Source: an uncultured Clostridium sp.
Lineage (GTDB): Bacteria; Bacillota; Clostridia; Oscillospirales; Acutalibacteraceae
DNA length: 5,049 nucleotides
Direction: 5' to 3'
NCBI GenBank assembly: GCA_900547915.1
Contig: URIN01000137.1
Span: 1-5,049 of the forward strand
A model generated the notes under the pieces. The model was not told the origin of the DNA and searched no databases. It worked only from the letters and a program-made list of their open reading frames with translations. Both the position numbers and the translations under genes were made by a program. Of the stretch, positions 1 through 5,049 are shown in pieces. How positions within the stretch are numbered: the stretch's first letter is position 1; each line of letters starts with the position of its first letter.

Positions 1-933
1 GTATATACAGGTTTTGCATATTTCATGCTCATTTTCTGTGCGCTCTGTGCTATATGGAGTTTCTTCAATATGAGAGAGCGAGTGCCGCTCCAGTCCCGTG
101 AGGAAATGAACGAAACTTCAATTTTGGAATCAATCAAACAAATATTTACTAACCGTCCGCTTTTTGCAATTATCTTTGCGGATTTCTTCAACAACTTCAA
201 GGCAGTCGGCGGTTCTTCAGAGCAGTATTTCTGGCTCAACAATACCGGAAACCTTGCTAACCAAACGGTCTGCGGCCTTTTCACCGGTATCCCCAACTAT
301 CTTATGGTTCCGCTTGCCGCAAAAATGATCAAAAAGTTCGGCGCACGCACAACTGCGATTATTGCCGGTCTGTTCGGCGGCGTAGCTTATACGGTTACTT
401 TCATTATAGGTTATCATCCATTTGGTCAAACTTTCGATGACAATTATATATTAAACCTTATTTGGGTTATTTTTGCCCTTACTATCTGCGGACTTCCCAA
501 TAAGCTTATCCTTGTTGTTGGTCCCGTACTTAACGCAGAAACTTTCGATTATATGGAATGGAAGCACGGCCTCAGAAACGAAGCACTTGTAACTACAGTT
601 CAGGGCTATTTCACAAAGCTTGCAACTTCAGTTACCGGCTGGCTTTCAGGTATGGTTCTTACTTGGATCAACTATGTGCCTCTTACTGACTCTCTCGGAA
701 ACGCTGTTCCTCAGACAGACCCGGGCGTTCTTAATGGTATCTGGGCTGTATTCTGCATACTGCCAGCACTTGCAAGAGGTCTTTACGGTCTTTCATTTAT
801 TCTCTATCCTATCCACGGTAATCTCCGCAACCAGATGATAGCTGAGCTTGCTGATATCCGTGCAGACAGACTTGCTGAGCAGGAAGCTGCCCGTCAGGCT
901 AAGCTGGATGAGGAAAACAACACTGAAGAATAA
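1..933 (+). CDS. GPH-family (MelB-like) sugar:cation symporter, C-terminal part, 5' truncated by window edge
   Basis: This is an inner-membrane secondary transporter of the glycoside-pentoside-hexuronide:cation symporter family, which belongs to the major facilitator superfamily. The frame is open from base 1, so the gene starts before the window; 310 residues are visible, against a usual family length of about 450-500. Roughly seven hydrophobic segments can be seen, near residues 1-22, 53-66 (weak), 89-109, 117-138, 150-178, 205-227 and 245-271, consistent with the last six or seven of twelve helices. The best family marker is DYMEWKHGLRNEALV at about residues 183-197, followed by a segment with F-x-K-L. 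It corresponds to the conserved D-x-x-E-x-x-x-x-x-R-x-E loop before helix 11 of GPH proteins. The final helix runs into YPIHGNLRNQMIAEL, also typical, and then a charged tail rich in Glu, Ala and Arg. The substrate cannot be told from this part; a plant-derived glycoside or oligosaccharide is plausible. The gene ends before a strong terminator, so it is not part of the dusB operon. Confidence 0.88.
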   Translation, partial: VYTGFAYFMLIFCALCAIWSFFNMRERVPLQSREEMNETSILESIKQIFTNRPLFAIIFADFFNNFKAVGGSSEQYFWLNNTGNLANQTVCGLFTGIPNYLMVPLAAKMIKKFGARTTAIIAGLFGGVAYTVTFIIGYHPFGQTFDDNYILNLIWVIFALTICGLPNKLILVVGPVLNAETFDYMEWKHGLRNEALVTTVQGYFTKLATSVTGWLSGMVLTWINYVPLTDSLGNAVPQTDPGVLNGIWAVFCILPALARGLYGLSFILYPIHGNLRNQMIAELADIRADRLAEQEAARQAKLDEENNTEE

Positions 934-1008
934 TATGAAATTATATACGATAGCAATTGTTCCGATGCACAGGAAAATTCATTGTTGCTATTAACTAACA
1001 AAATAATC

Positions 1009-1049
1009 AAACCGCCGAAGTGTTTTGTTCACTGCGGCGGTTTTCTTTT
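1009..1049 (+). terminator. Rho-independent terminator of the symporter transcription unit
   Basis: The arms AAACCGCCG (1009-1017) and CGGCGGTTT (1035-1043) are perfectly complementary. After one mismatch (1018/1034) the stem continues with four more pairs (1019-1022 with 1030-1033) and closes on a 7-base loop. A T-rich run, TTTTCTTTT (1041-1049), follows. It lies 75 bases after the symporter stop codon and before the dusB promoter, so it separates the two transcription units. There is no matching A-run before the stem, so it should act mainly on the + strand. Confidence 0.9.
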
Positions 1050-1061
1050 GCCTTTTTGTCC

Positions 1062-1075
1062 GCAAAGCGCTTGCT
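1062..1075. promoter_or_regulatory. Candidate operator: palindromic cre-like site overlapping the dusB promoter
   Basis: The 14 bases GCAAAGCGCTTGCT contain the perfect 8-base palindrome AAGCGCTT (1065-1072). They match the CcpA catabolite-responsive element consensus TGWAAGCGYTWNCA at the whole central AAAGCGCTT block and the following NC, but not at the leading TG or the last A. The site overlaps the -35 hexamer at 1071-1076, where a bound regulator would block RNA polymerase. An operon containing nagA is a reasonable target for carbon catabolite control. The match is imperfect and such a short palindrome can arise by chance, so this is only a candidate. Confidence 0.27.
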
Positions 1076-1099
1076 CAATTGTGGTTGTTGTGATATAGT
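1071..1099 (+). promoter_or_regulatory. Sigma-A-type promoter of the dusB-nagA-trmL operon, extended -10
   Basis: The -35 element TTGCTC (1071-1076) and the -10 element TATAGT (1094-1099) are separated by exactly 17 bases. The -10 is preceded by TGA (1091-1093), giving the TGN extension that strengthens promoters in Gram-positive bacteria. It lies after the symporter terminator and just ahead of dusB, and no competing promoter of similar quality is visible nearby. Counting 7 bases from the -10 puts the start of transcription near 1106, which is at the ribosome binding site itself. Confidence 0.68.
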
Positions 1100-1117
1100 A
1101 TTTGCGGAGATTGAATT

Positions 1118-2092
1118 ATGAAAATAAGAGATATAGAATTTAAAGATATAGCCTTTCTTGCACCTATGGCTGGAGTTACCGATATGGCTTTCCGTGAACT
1201 CTGCCACGCATACGGCGCGGCATATACGGTAACGGAAATGGTTAGCTCAAAGGGGCTTGTAATGGGCGATAAAAAAAGCGCTCAGCTTCTTACACCCGGC
1301 AAGGATGAGGGCATTTTCGGCACGCAGATATTCGGAGATGACCCGCAAATTATGGCTCAGGCGGCTGTTAAATGTCTGCAGTTTTCGCCTGATATAATTG
1401 ATATAAATATGGGTTGCCCTGCGCCTAAGGTTGCTATGAACGGAGGAGGCGCAAGCCTTATGAAAAATCCTGAACTTGCAGGCAGAATAGTCAGGGCCGT
1501 GAGAGATGCGGTCGATATACCTGTAACAGTCAAGATACGTAAGGGGTGGGACGATAGCAGCGTGAATGCTGTTGAACTTGCCAAAATACTTGAGGCAAAC
1601 GGCGCTGATGCCATTACCGTTCACGGCAGAACAAGACAGCAGATGTACAGCGGCACAGTCGATTACGATATAATTGCCAAAGTTAAAAAAGCAGTTAATA
1701 TCCCAGTTATAGGAAACGGAGATATTACCGATATTCAATCCGCAGCTAGAATGTTGGAAAAAACAGGCTGCGATGCCATCATGATAGGCAGAGGGGCTTT
1801 CGGAAATCCGTGGCTTTTCAGGCAGATAAATGCTTATATAGACAGCTGTATAGTTATTCCTCCTCCGTCAGTTGAGGAAAAAATGACCGTAATGCTCAGA
1901 CACATTGCCAAAATGGTGGAGTATAAGGGCGAATATACCGCAATGAGGGAGGCACGCCGCCACGCCGCTTATTATACAAAAGGAATGAGGGGTGGCGCAA
2001 AATTCCGTGCTGAAATGAGTTCACTTGAAACTTACGATCAGTTAAAAGAGATCACTTTCAGAATATTAAAGGAGAATTCCTATGATTCTTAA
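1118..2092 (+). CDS. dusB: tRNA-dihydrouridine synthase, DusB type
   Basis: This flavoenzyme reduces specific uridines in the tRNA D-loop to dihydrouridine, using FMN and NADPH in the cytoplasm. At 324 residues it has the normal length of the family. The FMN-binding (beta/alpha)8 barrel fills about residues 1-240, and a helical tRNA-binding domain follows at about 245-320. Recognisable parts in order are FLAPMAGVTDMAFR (13-26, the first FMN-binding strand), DINMGCPAPKV (95-105) with the catalytic cysteine at 100, VKIRKGW (138-144) with the FMN-contacting lysine, VHGR (168-171), GNGDI (199-203) and GRGAFGNPW (224-232), where the phosphate of FMN binds. The start ATG at 1118 has GGAG (1106-1109) 8 bases upstream. 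It is the first gene of an operon and its end overlaps nagA by 11 bases. Assignment to DusB rather than another Dus subgroup rests on overall resemblance; the exact target uridines in this organism cannot be read from sequence. Isoleucine is coded mostly by ATA, unlike in the upstream symporter gene. Confidence 0.95.
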   Translation: MKIRDIEFKDIAFLAPMAGVTDMAFRELCHAYGAAYTVTEMVSSKGLVMGDKKSAQLLTPGKDEGIFGTQIFGDDPQIMAQAAVKCLQFSPDIIDINMGCPAPKVAMNGGGASLMKNPELAGRIVRAVRDAVDIPVTVKIRKGWDDSSVNAVELAKILEANGADAITVHGRTRQQMYSGTVDYDIIAKVKKAVNIPVIGNGDITDIQSAARMLEKTGCDAIMIGRGAFGNPWLFRQINAYIDSCIVIPPPSVEEKMTVMLRHIAKMVEYKGEYTAMREARRHAAYYTKGMRGGAKFRAEMSSLETYDQLKEITFRILKENSYDS

Positions 2093-3203
2093 AAATGTTT
2101 GCTTTTACAATGAAATTTTTGAAAAGGAAGTTGCCGATATTGAAATCGAAAACGGCAGAATAAAAGCAATAGGAGTAATTGAGGGCGAAGGCCGTGATAT
2201 GAGCGGAATGACGGCCCTGCCGGGATTTGTTGATATACACATTCACGGCGCCGCAGGCGGCGACTGCTCAGACGCAAGCGCTGAAAGCCTTGATAAAGTG
2301 AGCGCTTTTCTCGCAAAGCATGGTGTAACTTCTTTCTGTGCCACCAGTATGACGCTTGGTCATGATACTCTTATGAATATTGCCGAAACCGTGTGTGAGT
2401 ACAAGGGCAGAGAATCCGGCGCAAAAATAGCAGGCATTAATCTTGAGGGCCCGTTTATAGCAATGAGCAAAAAGGGCGCTCAAAACCCTGCATATGTACG
2501 TGCGGGTACAGTTGAGGAGTTTGATGAGATAAATTCAGCGTCCGGTAATATCGTAAAACTTATTACAATAGCGCCTGAGGCGTTTGACAGCGATGAATTT
2601 ATTAAGAATGTCAGCAAAAAATGTGCCGTTTCAATTGGTCATTCGGCGGCGAATGCGCAGCAGGCTCAGCATGCGTTTGATATGGGCGCGCGTCACGCAA
2701 CACATCTTTATAACGCTATGACGCCAATGACACACCGTGAAGCCGGCATTGTAGGAACGGCGCTTGATAACGAAAATGTTTTCTGCGAAATAATCTGCGA
2801 CGGTGGACATGTATGCCCCGCAGTTCTCAGAAATACTTTTAAAATGCTTGGGGAAAACAGGGCGTGTGTTATTTCTGATTCGATGCGTGCGGCAGGTCTC
2901 GGAACGGGCGAGTTTGAACTCGGCGGGCAGAAAGTCTATGTCCACGAGGGCGGAAAATATGCAGTTCTTGAGGACGGAACGATAGCCGCTTCAATCAGCA
3001 ATGTTTTTGATGAGTTCAAAAATCTGGTTTCTTTTGGTGTCGATTTCAAAACTGCACTCAAAAGCTGTACGATAAATCCGGCAAAGGCTATAGGTGCTGA
3101 TGATGAGATAGGCTCTATTGCAACAGGCAAGGCGGCTGATATTATATTTGTTGATGAAGATTTTAATATAAAGGAAGTTTATATAAATGGAACACTCGCT
3201 TAA
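2082..3203 (+). CDS. nagA: N-acetylglucosamine-6-phosphate deacetylase
   Basis: NagA removes the acetyl group from N-acetylglucosamine-6-phosphate to give glucosamine-6-phosphate and acetate, in amino-sugar use and peptidoglycan recycling in the cytoplasm. The 373-residue protein is a full-length amidohydrolase-superfamily member: a small beta-sandwich made from both ends (about 1-46 and 345-373) around a metal-dependent barrel. Visible motifs are PGFVDIHIHG (47-56) with the metal-binding HxH (H53, H55), LEGPF (121-125) with the metal ligand E122, SIGHSAA (184-190; H187), THLYNAMTPMTHREAG (207-222; H208 as ligand, H218 and R219 near substrate) and ISDSMRAAGLG (264-274) with the catalytic D266. 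The HxH pair is what two-metal forms such as the Bacillus enzyme carry; E. coli NagA lacks it. A serine replaces the common alanine in the usual DAMRAAG. The start at 2082 has AAAGGAG (2068-2074) 7 bases upstream, lying inside dusB. The gene overlaps dusB by 11 bases and trmL by 17. No nagB or GlcNAc transporter is in view. Confidence 0.95.
   Translation: MILKNVCFYNEIFEKEVADIEIENGRIKAIGVIEGEGRDMSGMTALPGFVDIHIHGAAGGDCSDASAESLDKVSAFLAKHGVTSFCATSMTLGHDTLMNIAETVCEYKGRESGAKIAGINLEGPFIAMSKKGAQNPAYVRAGTVEEFDEINSASGNIVKLITIAPEAFDSDEFIKNVSKKCAVSIGHSAANAQQAQHAFDMGARHATHLYNAMTPMTHREAGIVGTALDNENVFCEIICDGGHVCPAVLRNTFKMLGENRACVISDSMRAAGLGTGEFELGGQKVYVHEGGKYAVLEDGTIAASISNVFDEFKNLVSFGVDFKTALKSCTINPAKAIGADDEIGSIATGKAADIIFVDEDFNIKEVYINGTLA
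3170..3175 (+). promoter_or_regulatory. Ribosome binding site of trmL inside nagA
   Basis: AAAGGA lies within the last codons of nagA, 11 bases before the ATG at 3187. That is longer than the 6-8 bases seen for the other genes in this window. It supports the start at 3187. The next candidate, a GTG at 3205, has no such site in front and would remove the first residues of strand beta-1. Confidence 0.6.
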
Positions 3204-3693
3204 TGTGGCGCTTATCGAACCGGAGATACCTCAGAATACCGGTAATATTGCAAGAACATGCGCCGCAACCGACGCAAAGCTTCATCTTGTGGGTCCTATG
3301 GGTTTTGAGATTACCGAAAAACGTGTGCGCCGCGCGGGACTTGATTACTGGGATAAACTTGATATTACTTATTATGAAAGTACAGCTGAGTTTTTTGAAA
3401 AAAACAAAGGCGCGCAGTTTTACTTTTTCAGCACAAAGGCACGAAATGTACACAGCGATATGAATTATGAAAATGGTTGCTTTCTTGTTTTCGGCAAAGA
3501 AACGAAAGGTCTGCCTGAAGAACTGTTAAAGTCAAATGAGGAAAGATGTGTTCGCCTGCCTATGAGGGGGATTATTAGAAGTCTTAATCTTTCAAACAGC
3601 GTAGCTGTCGGTGTATACGAGGTGCTGCGGCAGTGGAATTATCCCGAACTTTCACTAAAAGGCGAGCTCCACAACCTGAAATGGGACGATTGA
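3187..3693 (+). CDS. trmL: tRNA (cytidine/uridine-34-2'-O)-methyltransferase
   Basis: TrmL (formerly YibK; CspR in Bacillus) methylates the ribose 2'-O of the wobble nucleotide 34 in leucine tRNAs, using S-adenosylmethionine. It is a minimal SPOUT enzyme that forms a knotted dimer in the cytoplasm. The three SPOUT motifs are visible: NVALIEPEIPQNTGNIARTC (6-25), FLVFGKETKGLP (99-110) and VRLPMRGIIRSLNLSNSVAV (122-141), the last forming the knot and cofactor pocket, followed by YEVLRQW. At 168 residues it is slightly longer than the E. coli protein (about 157) because of a C-terminal tail ending in LHNLKWDD, similar to tails I recall from Firmicutes homologues. The start ATG at 3187 lies inside nagA, giving a 17-base overlap in another frame, and it matches where family members begin. 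It is the last gene of the operon, with a terminator about 40 bases later. Whether the preferred base here is C34 or U34 cannot be told from sequence. Confidence 0.95.
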   Translation: MEHSLNVALIEPEIPQNTGNIARTCAATDAKLHLVGPMGFEITEKRVRRAGLDYWDKLDITYYESTAEFFEKNKGAQFYFFSTKARNVHSDMNYENGCFLVFGKETKGLPEELLKSNEERCVRLPMRGIIRSLNLSNSVAVGVYEVLRQWNYPELSLKGELHNLKWDD

Positions 3694-3731
3694 ACAGTAA
3701 AGTGTTTAAAACTTAATTTAAATAACGGCAT

Positions 3732-3766
3732 AAAAAAGGCCCGCAGATATTCTGCGGGCTTTTTTG
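3732..3766. terminator. Bidirectional intrinsic terminator between convergent trmL and ybaK
   Basis: The arms GGCCCGCAGA (3738-3747) and TCTGCGGGCT (3751-3760) pair over ten positions, with one G-T wobble at the base and a three-base TAT loop. The stem is flanked by A6 (3732-3737) on the left and T6 (3760-3765) on the right, so each strand reads a GC-rich hairpin followed by a T-run. It lies 38 bases after the trmL stop and 36 bases beyond the ybaK stop, so it can end both transcripts. The rest of the 109-base gap (3694-3802) is AT-rich, and I see no other feature in it. Confidence 0.92.
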
Positions 3767-3802
3767 TTTGTGTATTCACTATATAACTTATGCGCTTCAT
3801 GC

Positions 3803-4285
3803 TTATGCTTTTGTTAGGTCGGCAAAGGTTATGGGTACGGCTTTCTGAAGGTCATCAATTTTCATCTTTACCTGTCTTCCCACTCTGCCGGCGGAAAACA
3901 TTATTTCGTCAAATAGAATCGCACTTTCGTCAATTGTTGTATCAAACTGCTTTTTCATTCCTATCGGTGAGCAGCCTCCGTGAACATATCCTGTAAGAGG
4001 CAGCAGTTCTTTCTGCGCTATCATTTCTATGTTTTTTTCACCCACGGCTTTTGCCGCCTTTTTAAGGTCAAGTTCCTTTTCAACGGGTATCATAAAAACA
4101 TAGTGCTTTTTAGATTTTGCAACCGTTACAAGAGTTTTGAAGACCGCGTCAGGGTCTTCACCAAGTGAACGAGCTATATCTGCGCCCGTCAGTTTGCTGT
4201 TGTTTTCATATTCAAAGTGCTCATATGGCAGCTTAAGGCTGTCCAATACGCGCATAACATTTGTTTTATCCTCTTTCTTTCCCAT
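3803..4285 (-). CDS. ybaK: YbaK/EbsC-family Cys-tRNA(Pro)/aminoacyl-tRNA deacylase
   Basis: Members of this family hydrolyse wrongly charged tRNA in trans, classically Cys-tRNA(Pro) made by prolyl-tRNA synthetase, and related subgroups act on other misacylated tRNAs. The 160-residue protein is a single stand-alone editing domain of normal length. Supporting motifs are KLTGADIARSLG (31-42), DAVFKTLV (46-53) with the conserved lysine K50 of the active-site cleft, the glycine-rich GYVHGGCSPIGMKK (99-112) and SAGRVGRQVKM (131-141), all in the order expected for YbaK. The start at 4285 is supported by AAAAGGA (minus strand, bases 4298-4292) 6 bases upstream. That site is made from the last codons of the patatin gene, whose stop is only 3 bases away. 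Translation is therefore probably coupled, and no separate promoter is visible. Specificity for Cys-tRNA(Pro) rather than another tRNA is inferred from the family, so the symbol is given at family level. Confidence 0.92.
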   Translation of the reverse strand: MGKKEDKTNVMRVLDSLKLPYEHFEYENNSKLTGADIARSLGEDPDAVFKTLVTVAKSKKHYVFMIPVEKELDLKKAAKAVGEKNIEMIAQKELLPLTGYVHGGCSPIGMKKQFDTTIDESAILFDEIMFSAGRVGRQVKMKIDDLQKAVPITFADLTKA

Positions 4286-4288
4286 AGT

Positions 4289-5049
4289 TTATCCTTTTAA
4301 ATAATCCTTGACTTTCTGAGCGTTAAGTTTACCCTGCGCATATCCAAGCTGATAAATGTGCTCAAGCTTGTCCGTGTTTTTTTCAACAGCACTGCAGTGC
4401 AGGTCTTCGGCAGGTGCTATCACAAAGCATCTGCCTTCTTTTTCCATATTGAAAATATATTCAAGCTGGGCGTTATACATTTCATGTCTGTTCAGCACGG
4501 CGTCCGCAATGGCTGGGTATTTCTTTAATATCCGCCTTACCGCACGTTGTTGTTTTATTGGCTGCTTTACAAAACCCCGAACTTGGGTCAGAATGACTAC
4601 TGCTTTTTTACAGCCGTCCTCAAATGCTTTTTTGAGAGGAATTGAATCGGACACTCCTCCGTCAAAATACACCTGTCCGCCTATCTCCACACCTTTGGTT
4701 GCAACGGGCAGGGCACAGCTTGCTTTAAGATATGGGCACCCAACTTCACGCAGGTCTTTCGGATAGAAGTATTCGGGTTTGCCTGTCAGCGCGTTTGTTG
4801 CCACAGCGCAAAGCTGAGTTCCGCTGTTTTCGTAGGTTTCATTATCAAGCGGCAGTATCTCATAAGTCAGCTCACCGAAATCCCAGTCGAGGTTAAGATA
4901 TTGTCCGTTTTTGAAAGCGCTCTGAATACTCATGTATCTTTTGTCATTGCAGTAGTTGATTGTTATATCATGTTGGCGCCTGTAATTTTTACCTATATAA
5001 GACGCAGCGTTGCACGAGCCTGCCGAAACACCTATAACATATGGGAATT
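4289..5049 (-). CDS. Patatin-like phospholipase, YjjU type, N-terminus beyond window edge
   Basis: Patatin-like proteins are serine lipid acyl hydrolases with a Ser-Asp dyad. The reading frame continues to the right edge, so the Met at 4933 is internal; 252 residues are visible and roughly the first 40-50 are missing. The first visible residues read FPYVIGVSAGSCNAASYIG, which holds the nucleophile elbow G-V-S-A-G with the serine at visible residue 8 (codon 5026-5024). The second catalytic motif is YFDGGVSDSIPL at visible residues 127-138, with the aspartate at 129. The stretch NLDWDFGELTYEILPLD and the later TNALTGKPEYFY resemble the E. coli YjjU-like subgroup, which also carries a C-terminal extension like the one from about residue 155 on. 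The glycine-rich oxyanion-hole loop should lie just outside the window. I see no membrane segment in the visible part, so a cytoplasmic or peripheral location is likely. Substrate and role are unknown. It is followed 3 bases later by ybaK. Confidence 0.9.
   Translation of the reverse strand, partial: FPYVIGVSAGSCNAASYIGKNYRRQHDITINYCNDKRYMSIQSAFKNGQYLNLDWDFGELTYEILPLDNETYENSGTQLCAVATNALTGKPEYFYPKDLREVGCPYLKASCALPVATKGVEIGGQVYFDGGVSDSIPLKKAFEDGCKKAVVILTQVRGFVKQPIKQQRAVRRILKKYPAIADAVLNRHEMYNAQLEYIFNMEKEGRCFVIAPAEDLHCSAVEKNTDKLEHIYQLGYAQGKLNAQKVKDYLKG

Noticed and set aside
950..991. Hairpin between ATAGCAA (950-956) and TTGCTAT (985-991) just after the symporter stop
   Set aside because: The pairing is seven AT-rich pairs around a large loop with only a weak 4-base inner stem and no T-run. 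The strong terminator at 1009-1049 explains transcript ending without it.
1247..1738. A 163-codon open frame on the minus strand inside dusB
   Set aside because: It lies wholly opposite a clear dusB coding frame, has no ribosome binding site I can recognise, and its translation has no family-like motif. It is a shadow frame.
3203..3463. An 86-codon plus-strand frame starting at the nagA stop
   Set aside because: It overlaps trmL in another frame. The trmL frame carries all three SPOUT motifs, while this one has no recognisable motif and no ribosome binding site.
3700..3714. Near-palindrome AAGTGTTTAAAACTT after trmL
   Set aside because: It is short, AT-rich and interrupted by mismatches, and lies downstream of a stop codon in a convergent gap where an operator would serve no promoter. 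It is likely chance.
3790..3812. Short repeated words (ATGC, CTTATG) near the end of ybaK
   Set aside because: The repeats are only 4-8 bases long and partly within coding sequence, with no regular spacing. They are too weak to call a repeat element.
4356..4766. A 136-codon open frame on the plus strand opposite the patatin gene
   Set aside because: The minus strand carries the catalytic patatin motifs in this interval. The plus-strand product is a serine- and cysteine-rich sequence without recognisable structure.
4931..4933. ATG on the minus strand as the start of the lipase gene
   Set aside because: The frame stays open to the window edge, and the 38 upstream codons encode the G-x-S-x-G nucleophile elbow. 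Starting here would remove the active-site serine.

Overview
This window looks like chromosomal DNA from a low-to-mid GC Gram-positive anaerobe, most likely a gut Clostridia of the Oscillospirales/Ruminococcaceae type. That placement is an inference from strong AAGGAG-type ribosome binding sites, tightly packed operons, frequent ATA and AGA codons, and the gene families present. No marker gene settles the taxonomy. There are no rRNA or tRNA genes, CRISPR arrays, insertion sequences or phage genes.

Layout. (1) Bases 1-933, + strand: the C-terminal part of a GPH-family (MelB-like) sugar:cation symporter, cut by the left edge. It is followed by a 184-base gap with a strong intrinsic terminator (about 1009-1049), then a good sigma-A-type promoter (1071-1099) overlapped by a small palindrome that resembles a CcpA cre site. 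(2) Bases 1118-3693, + strand: a compact three-gene operon with overlapping reading frames, dusB (tRNA dihydrouridine synthase), nagA (N-acetylglucosamine-6-phosphate deacetylase) and trmL (2'-O-methyltransferase for tRNA position 34). (3) Bases 3694-3802: a convergent intergenic region with a symmetrical terminator that can serve both strands. (4) Bases 3803-5049, - strand: a patatin-like phospholipase of the YjjU type, whose N-terminus lies beyond the right edge, followed 3 bases later by a YbaK/EbsC-type aminoacyl-tRNA deacylase.

How the genes fit together. Three of the five genes act on tRNA: two modify it and one clears mischarged tRNA. nagA sits between the two modification genes and is probably translationally coupled to both, so amino-sugar or cell-wall recycling is likely co-expressed with tRNA modification. 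The transporter is a separate transcription unit and also differs in codon choice. The patatin and YbaK genes form their own coupled pair.

Every long stretch is explained by a known family, and I see no undescribed system here. The points worth a second look are the candidate operator over the dusB promoter, the very short predicted leader of that operon, the placement of nagA, and the coupling of a lipase gene to a tRNA-editing gene.
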